Shown one piece after another: positions 9,364-17,863 of a stretch of DNA of 42,321 nucleotides (positions are counted from its first letter, which is position 1; every line of letters begins with the position of its first letter). The DNA is from Marivivens sp. (GTDB taxonomy: Bacteria > Pseudomonadota > Alphaproteobacteria > Rhodobacterales > Rhodobacteraceae). Both the position numbers and the translations under genes were made by a program. Below the pieces are notes generated by a model. That model was given only the letters and a program-made list of their open reading frames with translations. It made no database searches and was not told the DNA's origin. The DNA is taken from assembly GCA_023255435.1 (NCBI GenBank), contig JALRIK010000009.1, forward strand, positions 1-42,321, read 5' to 3'.

Positions 9364-10164
9364 ATGCGCGAACACCACATAAAAAGAGGTGACGTCACTC
9401 TTTATGCACGAGAGGATGGAAACCTCGACGCCTCGGCACCGACCATCGTATTTGCGAATTCGCTGGGGACGGATATGCGGCTTTGGGATGCGGTACTTCC
9501 CCTTTTGCCCGAGGGTTTGCGAATTGTGCGGATGGACAAGCGCGGCCACGGCAAATCGGACTGCCCGCCCGCCCCTTATACGATGGGAATGCTCGTCAGC
9601 GATGCCGAAGCGATTTGCGACGCGCTCAACGTCCGCGATGCGCTTTTTGTCGGACTTTCGATCGGCGGCATGATCGCGCAGGGCCTTGCGGTCAAGCGGC
9701 TCGACATCATCAGATCGCTTGTCATTTCGAACACCGCCGCAAAGATCGGAAGCCCGAAACTCTGGCAGGAGCGTATCGACGCCGTTCTCACCAAGGGCAT
9801 TGAATCGATCGCCGATAATGTCATGGAGCGCTGGTTCGTAAAGGACTTTGCCAAGAGCGAAGCGGTCAAACCTTGGCGTCAGCTTCTGGTCGACACCCCC
9901 ATAGAAGGGTATACAGGCTGCTGTGCCGCAATTTCGGGAACGGATTTCTATTCGCCCACGTCCGGTCTTCGACTCCCCACCCTCGGGATTGCAGGCTCCG
10001 AAGACGGATCGACTCCGCCCGATCTCGTGCGCGAAACGGTCGAGCTCATCCCGGGGTCCCAGTTCAAAATCATCCGCAAAGCGGGGCATCTTCCTTGTGC
10101 CGAGAAACCGCAAGAATACGCCGATCTTCTGATCGAATTCATGAAGGCAACGGGCCATGTCTGA
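9364..10164 (+). CDS. pcaD: 3-oxoadipate enol-lactonase-like hydrolase
   Basis: FANSLGTDMRLWDAVLPLLPEGLRIVRMDKRGHGKSDCP and GLSIGGMIAQGLA are PcaD-type. Confidence 0.8.
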   Translation: MREHHIKRGDVTLYAREDGNLDASAPTIVFANSLGTDMRLWDAVLPLLPEGLRIVRMDKRGHGKSDCPPAPYTMGMLVSDAEAICDALNVRDALFVGLSIGGMIAQGLAVKRLDIIRSLVISNTAAKIGSPKLWQERIDAVLTKGIESIADNVMERWFVKDFAKSEAVKPWRQLLVDTPIEGYTGCCAAISGTDFYSPTSGLRLPTLGIAGSEDGSTPPDLVRETVELIPGSQFKIIRKAGHLPCAEKPQEYADLLIEFMKATGHV

Positions 10165-10864
10165 GATCATTCTTGTTCACGGGTCCTGCCACGGGGCGTG
10201 GTGCTGGCGCGATGTGATCCCCGAGCTCAAGGCGCTCGGACACGATGTCACCGCCATCGACCTACCCTCGCACGGCGAGGACACAACCCCGATCGAAACC
10301 GTAACGCTTGATCTTTATGCCGAGGCGATCGTCAAAGCGATCAAGGGCAAGGCCGTTCTGGTCGGGCATTCGATGGGCGGCTATCCGATCACCGCTGCCG
10401 CCGAGCTTGCCCCCGAAAAGGTCGAGCGACTGATCTATCTGTGCGCCTATGTCCCTCGTGAGGGAATGGGCCTTGCCGATATGCGCCGCGCCGCGCCGCG
10501 ACAACCGCTCCTCGAAGCGGTCGTTGTGGACGAAGCCCGTATCAGCTTTACGGTCAACCCCGCCATGGCAGTGGAAAAATTCTATCACGACGTTGCCCCT
10601 GAAACGGCTGCTTGGGCGATCTCCAACCTCTGCCCGCAAGCGATCCTTCCGCAAGAAACCGTTTTGGAACTTCGGCACAGTCCGAGCATTGCGCGCAACT
10701 ATATCCGCTGTTTGTATGACGGGGCGATCCCGAAAGAGTTTCAATTCACAATGACCGAAGGCTGGCCCGACGGGACCGTGGTCGATATGCCGACCTCCCA
10801 TTCGCCGTTCTTCTCAGACCCCAAAGGGGTCGCGGCTCATATTCACAGCTTTACGAAAGGCTAG
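10157..10864 (+). CDS. Alpha/beta fold hydrolase (salicylate esterase/EstC-like)
   Basis: ILVHGSCHGAWCWRDVIPELKALGHDVTAIDLPSHGED, GHSMGGYPI; overlaps the upstream gene by 8 nt. Confidence 0.85.
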   Translation: MSEIILVHGSCHGAWCWRDVIPELKALGHDVTAIDLPSHGEDTTPIETVTLDLYAEAIVKAIKGKAVLVGHSMGGYPITAAAELAPEKVERLIYLCAYVPREGMGLADMRRAAPRQPLLEAVVVDEARISFTVNPAMAVEKFYHDVAPETAAWAISNLCPQAILPQETVLELRHSPSIARNYIRCLYDGAIPKEFQFTMTEGWPDGTVVDMPTSHSPFFSDPKGVAAHIHSFTKG

Positions 10865-10867
10865 GAA

Positions 10868-12202
10868 ATGGCTGCTTCACTCTTTGACAGTGCGATTTAC
10901 CGCGACCTCATGCTCGACAGGGAGTTCGGTGCCCTTTTTACGGATAGCGCCGAAGTGCGAGCCCTGATGATTGTCGAGGGTGCTCTTGCCAAGGCGCAAG
11001 GCGAAGTCGGCCTGATCCCCGAGGAAAGCGCAAAAGCGATCCACCGCGCCTCTCTCGAACTTCAGATCGACCCTGCGGGGCTTTCGCCCGAAACTGGCAA
11101 CAACGCTGTTGTGATCCCTGCTCTCGTTTCGGCCTTCCGCTCGCTGATGCAAGCGCCCGAACATGCTCAATGGCTTCACTATGGTGCCACGTCACAAGAC
11201 ATTATGGACACCGGCCAAGCGCTTCGACTGCGCCAAATGTTGGTGCTTGCCGAGGAGCGACTCAAGAAAATCATAAAAGCCCTCGGCGCATTGGCAGACC
11301 AACACGCCGAAACCCCCATGGCAGGTCGCACCTATGGCCAAGTGGCGACGCCGACCTCGTTCGGTGCCATGGCCGCAAGTTGGGGTGCCCCCCTCGCCAA
11401 CCTGCTCGAAGATCTTCCTGCAATTCGAGCGCGTGTTCTCAAGGTGAGCCTCGGCGGTGCGGCGGGCACGCTGTCTGCTCTTGAGGATAAGGGCGCGGCA
11501 ACCCGCGCAGCGCTTGCCAAGGGACTCGGCCTTTCCGATACGGGCGAAAGCTGGCACGCAATGCGCGATGGTGTTGCCGCCCTTGCCGCTTGGATGACAC
11601 AAGTCACCGCCCAGACCGCCAAAATGGGCGAGGATCTTACCCTGATGACCCAGTCGGGCATTTCCGAGGTCATCCTCCCCTCGGCGGGTGGCTCTTCGAC
11701 CATGCCGCAAAAGCAAAACCCCGTCATGCCGTCCGTGCTCGTGGCGATCGCGCGCACGATGGTCGGGCTCAACTCTGTGGTTCAGAGCGCAGCTATCCAC
11801 CGCCAGCAACGCGACGGCGCGGCCTGGATTTCGGAATGGATGACGCTGCCGCAAATGTGCATGGCCTTTGGCCGTGCTCTTGCCATTGCGGGTGACCTTG
11901 CCGAAGGCATGACGCCACGTGTCGAAACGCTTGCGGCGCATATCGACGATGGAACCGGCCTTATCTATGCCGAAGCGCTGTCTTTCCGTTTGGCCAGAAC
12001 GATGCCGCGCCCCGAGGCGCAGGCTGCGGTCAAAGCGCTCTGCAAGGAGGTGATCGCGGGGAAAGGTTCCCTTGCCGATCTCGCCCCTCGTATGTGGCCC
12101 GATGCGGACCTTGTCGGTGTTTTCGCCCCCGAAAGCCAGCTTGGGCTTGCTCCGATGGAAGCACGCCATTTCGCAGAACGTGCCAAGGCACTTACGCACT
12201 AG
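10868..12202 (+). CDS. pcaB: 3-carboxy-cis,cis-muconate cycloisomerase-like (fumarase/aspartase superfamily)
   Basis: Superfamily signature GGSSTMPQKQNPV; N-terminus SLFDSAIYRDLM and WLHYGATSQDIMDT typical of PcaB. Confidence 0.82.
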   Translation: MAASLFDSAIYRDLMLDREFGALFTDSAEVRALMIVEGALAKAQGEVGLIPEESAKAIHRASLELQIDPAGLSPETGNNAVVIPALVSAFRSLMQAPEHAQWLHYGATSQDIMDTGQALRLRQMLVLAEERLKKIIKALGALADQHAETPMAGRTYGQVATPTSFGAMAASWGAPLANLLEDLPAIRARVLKVSLGGAAGTLSALEDKGAATRAALAKGLGLSDTGESWHAMRDGVAALAAWMTQVTAQTAKMGEDLTLMTQSGISEVILPSAGGSSTMPQKQNPVMPSVLVAIARTMVGLNSVVQSAAIHRQQRDGAAWISEWMTLPQMCMAFGRALAIAGDLAEGMTPRVETLAAHIDDGTGLIYAEALSFRLARTMPRPEAQAAVKALCKEVIAGKGSLADLAPRMWPDADLVGVFAPESQLGLAPMEARHFAERAKALTH

Positions 12203-12248
12203 GCCTCTTGGTCAACCATTCGCCCGTCGTGGCAATTTAGGACTTCAT

Positions 12249-13469
12249 ATGAACAAGCGCCTGCCTGTTACCTTTATTCTGATCACGATGTTGCTCGACT
12301 CGATGGGTGTGGGGCTGATCTTCCCAGTGATGCCTGACCTCATCCGCGAGGTTCATGGCGGCGACATCAGCAACGCTGCGATTTGGGGCGGCGTTTTGGC
12401 CACCGTCTTTGCTGCGATGCAGTTCCTATTCGGCCCTTTGCTCGGTTCGATCTCGGACCGCTTCGGACGGCGCCCTGTCCTGCTCTTGGCGCTTGGAGCA
12501 ATGGCAATTGATTATCTCGTGATGGCTCAGGCTTGGACGATCTGGCTGTTGCTCTTGGGCCGTATGATCGGCGGCATCACTGCGGCCACACATGCCACCG
12601 CAACCGCCTATATGGCCGACATTTCGAAACCCGAGGACAAGGCCGCGAATTTCGGGCTCATCGGGGCGGCCTTCGGGATGGGCTTTGTTCTTGGACCACT
12701 TCTCGGCGGTTTGCTGGGGCAATGGGGGACCAGAGCGCCGTTTTATGCGGCCGCACTCCTGGCCGTCCTCAATTTCGGCTTGGGCTATTTTGCGTTGCCC
12801 GAAACGGTGACGGACCGCATTCGGCGTCCCTTCTCGTTCAAACGTGCCAATCCGATCGGCGCCTTGATGTCGGTCGGACATTTGCCCGGCCTCAAACTTC
12901 TTCTTTCGATTTCATTCATCTACGGTATCGCCTTTTTCGTCTATCCTGCGATCTGGGCCTATTTTGCAGCGCTGCAATTCGGCTGGTCCCCCGCGATGAT
13001 TGGCGTTTCGCTGGCCAGCTTCGGTGTGTCGATGGCGATCGTTCAAGCGGTCCTCATGCGGCCCATTCTCAGATTGATGGGGGAAAGGAATGCTGTCATC
13101 GGCGGTTTGCTGCTTGATGCCGTTGTCTTTGCGGCGCTCGGGTTTGTGGAAAGCGGAACGCTTGCGCTGATCATGATACCGATCACCGCGCTCGGCTCTG
13201 TGGTCGGCCCCGCACTCCAAGCGATCATGTCCCGCACCGCGCGCGATGATCAGCAGGGCGAGCTTCAGGGGACTCTGGCCTCGATCAACGCGGTTGGCAT
13301 GATTATTGCCCCGTTCATCCTGACCCAAATCTTCTGGTACTTCACATCCGACTTCACACCAATGTACTTGCCCGGCGCACCGTTTATCCTTTCTGCTGCA
13401 TTGGTCTTGATCTGTGCGCTTATGTTTCTCCGCCACCCTTACAAGAAACTCGAGGCAGAAATTCGCTGA
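12249..13469 (+). CDS. MFS transporter, TCR/Tet type
   Basis: MLLDSMGVGLIFPVMPDLIREV, GSISDRFGRRPVLL, 12 TM pattern. Confidence 0.85.
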   Translation: MNKRLPVTFILITMLLDSMGVGLIFPVMPDLIREVHGGDISNAAIWGGVLATVFAAMQFLFGPLLGSISDRFGRRPVLLLALGAMAIDYLVMAQAWTIWLLLLGRMIGGITAATHATATAYMADISKPEDKAANFGLIGAAFGMGFVLGPLLGGLLGQWGTRAPFYAAALLAVLNFGLGYFALPETVTDRIRRPFSFKRANPIGALMSVGHLPGLKLLLSISFIYGIAFFVYPAIWAYFAALQFGWSPAMIGVSLASFGVSMAIVQAVLMRPILRLMGERNAVIGGLLLDAVVFAALGFVESGTLALIMIPITALGSVVGPALQAIMSRTARDDQQGELQGTLASINAVGMIIAPFILTQIFWYFTSDFTPMYLPGAPFILSAALVLICALMFLRHPYKKLEAEIR

Positions 13470-13522
13470 TCCGACAAAAGTTTGCCCCTGACCGCTTTAC
13501 GGGAAAATACCTGGCAGTACAT

Positions 13523-13535
13523 TGAACTGAGTTCA
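13523..13535. promoter_or_regulatory. Putative TetR autoregulatory operator
   Basis: Perfect palindrome TGAACT-G-AGTTCA directly upstream of the TetR gene. Confidence 0.5.
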
Positions 13536-13550
13536 GACAAGGAACCTGAG

Positions 13551-14126
13551 TTGCCGACACCGACCCATACCCGCCGCATGGCTCTTCGAGACAAGCTTAT
13601 TCTTATTGCTGAAGCCCGTATCGTTCTGGGCGGCCCCGAGGCGCTGCGCGCAAGAGAACTTGCCAAGGATTCAGGCTGTGCGGTCGGTGCGATCTATAAC
13701 TCGGTCAAGGATATGGGCGAACTTGTTCACGCCGTGAACGAGCGGACTTTCGTCAAGCTCATCAGCACGATTGCCGAATGCAACGATGTGGACGCTCTCG
13801 AAGAACTCACCAATATGGCCAAGGCCTATCATCGGTTTGTCCAGAGCAACAAAAGCCTTTGGCGCGTTCTCTTCACCACCCCAGATCCGGCCTATCGGGA
13901 CTGGTATCAGGCGATCTTCGACCAACTCCAGACACATTTCGAAACGACACTCGAACGTATCCAGCCGAATATGGATGCCCAGAAACGCTCGCAACTGGCG
14001 CGCGCGACCTTTGCCGCAATCCATGGAATCGTGCTTTTGAACTATGACGAAGCTGTCTCGGGCATGCCCCCCGGACAGGTGGACCGCTTGCTCGTCCTCA
14101 CCGTCAAGCAGCTGGCCAGCAAATAG
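13551..14126 (+). CDS. TetR family transcriptional regulator
   Basis: ALRDKLILIAEARIVLGGPEALRARELAKDSGCAVGAIYNSVKDMGELVHAV HTH; TTG 13551 start with AAGGA upstream (start uncertain). Confidence 0.82.
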   Translation: MPTPTHTRRMALRDKLILIAEARIVLGGPEALRARELAKDSGCAVGAIYNSVKDMGELVHAVNERTFVKLISTIAECNDVDALEELTNMAKAYHRFVQSNKSLWRVLFTTPDPAYRDWYQAIFDQLQTHFETTLERIQPNMDAQKRSQLARATFAAIHGIVLLNYDEAVSGMPPGQVDRLLVLTVKQLASK

Positions 14127-14274
14127 CGCACCGCGACGAACTGACCGCATTGCAGGCGCAATAATATTTCCCTACCGTCTTATCCGGAGATCGGGCCCTA
14201 AAGAGGGCGTCCGAGAGGGAGACTTCACCTTTGGCCTTTCCTTGGGGTCGATGTGTGCAAATAGGGAGACGAGG

Positions 14275-15903
14275 ATGAACCCGAGCATCTATGACACCGC
14301 GCTCGATATGAATGCGGCGAATTATGCGGCGCTGACACCGCTGAGTTTTGTCGAGCGGACAGCCGCGATTTACCCCGAATATACGGCGGTGGTTTACGGC
14401 GACGTGCGCCGGACTTGGGGCGAGACCTACGCGCGGATTTGCAAATTCGCTTCTGCCCTGTCCAAGCGCGGGATCACAAAGAACGACACCGTTTCGATCA
14501 TTTCGGCAAACCTGCCAGAAATGTTCGAAGCGCATTTCGCGGTCCCGATGGCAGGGGCGGTGCTCAACACGATCAACACCCGTCTCGATGCCGAAGCGAT
14601 TGCCTTTATCCTCGCGCATGCGGAAGCAAAGGTCTTGCTTGTCGATCCCGAATTTTCCGAAGTCGCGGAACGCGCGCTCCACATGAGCGGGCTGGAAGAT
14701 GTGGTTGTGATCGACATCGAAGACAGCACGTTCGACGGCGGGAAGCGCGTCGGGTCAAAAACTTATGCGGAGCTGCTCGCCGAAGGCGATGCCGACTTTG
14801 TTTGGACCCCGCCCAACAGCGAATGGGATGCCATCAGCCTCAACTATACCTCGGGGACCACGGGCAACCCCAAGGGGGTCGTTTACCACCACCGTGGCGC
14901 CGCGCTTAATGCGCTCTCTAACATTACGACATGGGGCATGGCGCAGCACTCGCGCTATCTGTGGACCTTGCCCATGTTCCATTGCAACGGCTGGTGCTTT
15001 CCTTGGACCATTGCCGCGAATGCGGGTGTCTGCGTTTGTCTGAGAGCAGTGCGCGCAGAACCAATCTTCCAACTGATCCGCGATGAAAAGGTAACCCATT
15101 TCTGTGGCGCGCCGATCGTGCTCAATATGCTTGCCAACTCGCCCGACGAGCTCAAGGATTTTAGTCACGAAGTGAAAGTCATGACGGCGGGCGCCTCCCC
15201 GCCTGCTGCGGTGATCGCAAAGATGGAAGCCATGGGCGTCGAAGTCACCCACGTCTATGGACTCACGGAAACCTATGGTCCTTCTGTGGTTTGTGCATGG
15301 AAAGACGTCTGGAACGACGAAAGCGCGGATCGCAAAGCGACGCTCAAGGCACGCCAAGGCGTCAAAAACGTGGCGCTTGACGGTCTTATGGTTGCGGACC
15401 CCGAAACGCTCGAACCTGTGCCTTCGGACGGCAAAACCATGGGCGAGATTTTCATGCGCGGCAACAACGTGATGAAAGGCTATCTCAAGAACCCTTCGGC
15501 GACCCAGAAATCGTTCAACGGTGGGTGGTTCGCCTCGGGTGACTTGGGCGTCATGCACCCCGACGGTTATATCGAGCTCAAGGACCGCTCCAAGGACATC
15601 ATCATTTCAGGCGGTGAAAACATCTCGTCGATCGAGGTCGAGGATGTGCTCTACAAACACCCCGCCGTGATGGAAGCCGCGGTTGTTGCAAAGCCCGACG
15701 AAAAATGGGGCGAGACGCCTTGCGCCTTTGTCGATCTCAAACCGAACGCGGAGGCTACGGCAGAAGACATCATCGAATACTGCCGTCAGAATATGGCGCG
15801 TTTCAAGGTGCCCAAGACCGTGATCTTCGGACCCTTGCCCAAGACTTCTACGGGCAAGATCCAGAAATTCGTCCTTCGGGATCGGGCCAAGTCCGAAGGG
15901 TAA
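14275..15903 (+). CDS. AMP-binding acyl-CoA synthetase
   Basis: YTSGTTGNPKGVVYHHRGA, HVYGLTETYGP, SGDLGVMHPDGYIELKDRSKDIIISGGENISS; SD GGGAGACGAGG. Confidence 0.92.
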   Translation: MNPSIYDTALDMNAANYAALTPLSFVERTAAIYPEYTAVVYGDVRRTWGETYARICKFASALSKRGITKNDTVSIISANLPEMFEAHFAVPMAGAVLNTINTRLDAEAIAFILAHAEAKVLLVDPEFSEVAERALHMSGLEDVVVIDIEDSTFDGGKRVGSKTYAELLAEGDADFVWTPPNSEWDAISLNYTSGTTGNPKGVVYHHRGAALNALSNITTWGMAQHSRYLWTLPMFHCNGWCFPWTIAANAGVCVCLRAVRAEPIFQLIRDEKVTHFCGAPIVLNMLANSPDELKDFSHEVKVMTAGASPPAAVIAKMEAMGVEVTHVYGLTETYGPSVVCAWKDVWNDESADRKATLKARQGVKNVALDGLMVADPETLEPVPSDGKTMGEIFMRGNNVMKGYLKNPSATQKSFNGGWFASGDLGVMHPDGYIELKDRSKDIIISGGENISSIEVEDVLYKHPAVMEAAVVAKPDEKWGETPCAFVDLKPNAEATAEDIIEYCRQNMARFKVPKTVIFGPLPKTSTGKIQKFVLRDRAKSEG

Positions 15904-15910
15904 CACGACA

Positions 15911-15945
15911 AAGCCACCGCAGGCAGAGCGCTCGCGGTGGCTTTT
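15911..15945 (+). terminator. Intrinsic terminator after acyl-CoA synthetase gene
   Basis: AAGCCACCGC ... GCGGTGGCTTTT hairpin. Confidence 0.75.
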
Positions 15946-15963
15946 GCTTTGTGCTCCCGCCGG

Positions 15964-16419
15964 TTAGCTACGGGCGTTGTATTTTGCATCCACGTCATTG
16001 ATCGCTTTGACATTGCTGGCGCTGGAGCCTGCTTCATCAAACGACTTGGATAGAAACGTATCCACGATATCCTTGGCCAATTCTGCGCCGATCACACGCG
16101 CGCCCATGGTAATGATTTGGGCATTGTTGGAGGTCGCGGCCTTGCCTGCCGAGTAAGTGTCGTGGGTCTGTGCCGCACGGACGCCGGGCACCTTGTTCGC
16201 TGCGATACAGACACCGATACCTGTGCCACAAACCAGAATGGCCTTGTCGAATTTACCGTCGACAACCGCAGATGCCACGTTTTCGGACAGGTTCGCATAA
16301 AACTCTGCGCCCACATCCGCCATAGTGAAGAACGTTACATCGAAGCGGGACGCAAGGTGGTCTGCCAAAACCTTGGCAAGTCCATCACCCGCACTGTCCC
16401 CCGCAACTGCAATTCGCAT
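15964..16419 (-). CDS. RpiB/LacAB family sugar-phosphate isomerase (EryI-like)
   Basis: [44 protein letters not shown]; paired with EryH-like gene. Confidence 0.85.
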   Translation of the reverse strand: MRIAVAGDSAGDGLAKVLADHLASRFDVTFFTMADVGAEFYANLSENVASAVVDGKFDKAILVCGTGIGVCIAANKVPGVRAAQTHDTYSAGKAATSNNAQIITMGARVIGAELAKDIVDTFLSKSFDEAGSSASNVKAINDVDAKYNARS

Positions 16420-16431
16420 GTCTGATTTCCT

Positions 16432-17193
16432 TTAGATAACGGCCGCGCATTTGGCCAAAATGTCGAGATAGCCCCTGACGTCCCAAGCGGACCGCCCGAT
16501 AAACAGGCCGTCGATATGGGGGCAAACGATAAGCTCTTCACAGTTTTGCGGGTTCACCGACCCCCCATAGAGACAGGGGACACGGCGCCCGAGAACCTCT
16601 TGTGCGACGGCAATAATCTCGGCCTGTCGATCGTCGGCATAGTCACTGGTGGCGGGAATACCGTTTGCGCCTATGGCCCAAACGGGTTCATAGGCCAAAA
16701 GGATCTGAGCGGTTTTTTGATCCTGCGAAAGCCTGCTCAGTGCGGCGCGCACCTGAGCGGTCAATACGTCAGTTGCGCGACCGCCTTCGCGCTCTTCGAG
16801 TGTCTCTCCGATACAGATCAATGGAATAAGCCCGTGGCGCACCGCCGCTTCAACCTTGAGGCCAACCGTCTCATCCGTCTCGCCGAAAAATTCTCTGCGC
16901 TCCGAGTGCCCGATCTCGACAATATCGAGCTGACAATCCTTGAGCATCAAGGGTGACACTTCCCCCGTCCAAGCGCCTTGATCGGCCCAATGCATATTCT
17001 GCGCACCCACCTTGACAGTGGTATCGGCAAGCATCGCTTTGACCTCGCGCACTAGGGTAAAAGGCGGGATGACAAACCGCTGGATGCGCGTGTCTGCGGA
17101 CGCATCCATAGACACGAGCCCTTCGGCAAAGACCTTTGCCTCGGCAAGGGTCTTGTTCATTTTCCAACTGGTTCCGATCCAGACCTGCGACAT
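16432..17193 (-). CDS. Triosephosphate isomerase family protein, likely L-erythrulose-1-phosphate isomerase-like (EryH/TpiA2)
   Basis: WIGTSWKMNKTLAEA, EIGHSERREFFGETDETVG, YEPVWAIG, YGGSVNPQNC, GLFIGRSAWDVRGYLDIL. Confidence 0.85.
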   Translation of the reverse strand: MSQVWIGTSWKMNKTLAEAKVFAEGLVSMDASADTRIQRFVIPPFTLVREVKAMLADTTVKVGAQNMHWADQGAWTGEVSPLMLKDCQLDIVEIGHSERREFFGETDETVGLKVEAAVRHGLIPLICIGETLEEREGGRATDVLTAQVRAALSRLSQDQKTAQILLAYEPVWAIGANGIPATSDYADDRQAEIIAVAQEVLGRRVPCLYGGSVNPQNCEELIVCPHIDGLFIGRSAWDVRGYLDILAKCAAVI

Positions 17194-17306
17194 TCATCAA
17201 GTTCCAAACGTGTAGATTGACATCAAAAAAACCCTGTCCCGACCACTAAGACAAGCTTAGCTCTCCTGTGGGCTAGCTTTAAAGAAACTTAACAATTCGG
17301 GAGATT

Positions 17307-17383
17307 TGGCGATCCCAGAAGGACTCGAACCCTCAACCTGCTGATTAGAAGTCAGCTGCTCTATCCAGTTGAGCTATGGGATC
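17307..17383 (-). tRNA. tRNA-Arg (anticodon TCT)
   Basis: GATCCCA/TGGGATC acceptor stem, TA at 8-9, GCTC..GAGC D arm, GCTGA-CTTCTAA-TCAGC anticodon arm, GAGGGTTCGAGTCCTTC T arm, encoded CCA. Confidence 0.95.
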
Positions 17384-17388
17384 GCAAG

Positions 17389-17411
17389 AAAGGCAACCGA
17401 AGTCGCCTTTT
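17389..17411 (-). terminator. Hairpin between NDUFS4-like gene and tRNA-Arg
   Basis: AAAGGC...GCCTTT stem; on the minus strand followed by CTT, 5 bp before the tRNA 5' end. Confidence 0.5.
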
Positions 17412-17416
17412 GAAAA

Positions 17417-17728
17417 TCAATGTGTCCAGGCACCACGACGGTTGGTGGCAAAGTTTTCACCGTAGCCGCCTGCGCGAAGGTTCGGCTTGCGGCTGTGCGG
17501 CTCTTGAACCACGAATTCGATGCCGTTCTCGCTCGCATATTCAATCGCAGCTTCTTTGGTCTCGAACTTGAGCTTGACTTGGCTCTGGGTGTCGTCGCTC
17601 GATGTCCACCCCATCAGCGGGTCAACTTCGCGCGCGCTCGCAGGCGCAAATTCAAGCACCCAAGCCTTGGTCTTGGCGGTGCCGGACGACATAGCAGTTT
17701 TTGCAGGGCGATAGATTCGTGCACGCAT
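17417..17728 (-). CDS. ETC complex I subunit (NDUFS4-like)
   Basis: [29 protein letters not shown]...[31 protein letters not shown]. Confidence 0.9.
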   Translation of the reverse strand: MRARIYRPAKTAMSSGTAKTKAWVLEFAPASAREVDPLMGWTSSDDTQSQVKLKFETKEAAIEYASENGIEFVVQEPHSRKPNLRAGGYGENFATNRRGAWTH

Positions 17729-17819
17729 GGGATGCCTCCAGTAATGACGGCTCCTTATCCCGAAAACTTGCCGAACGTGCAAGCCTTGAAGGGCAATGTC
17801 AGCTTCTGCCCTTGAATGC

Positions 17820-17834
17820 GAACAAAAAGAGCAC
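17820..17834 (+). promoter_or_regulatory. Candidate alphaproteobacterial LexA box upstream of uvrB
   Basis: GAAC-N7-GCAC, one mismatch from GAAC-N7-GAAC, 29 bp before uvrB ATG. Confidence 0.35.
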
Positions 17835-17863
17835 AGAATGAAACCCAACCCAAGGAATCGCTC

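Noticed and set aside
11192-12199. 335-aa minus-strand ORF antisense to the pcaB-like gene
   Set aside because: Lies completely opposite a strongly supported CDS; arginine/histidine-rich composition typical of shadow ORFs in high-GC DNA.
14044-14274. N-terminal extension of the acyl-CoA synthetase ORF
   Set aside because: Overlaps the TetR gene and intergenic region; the real start is ATG 14275 with a good SD.
17243-17281. Bulged AAGCTTAGC/GCTAGCTT hairpin between tRNA-Arg and the EryH-like gene
   Set aside because: Could be a tRNA 3' terminator, but the stem has a bulge and lacks a clean U tract.
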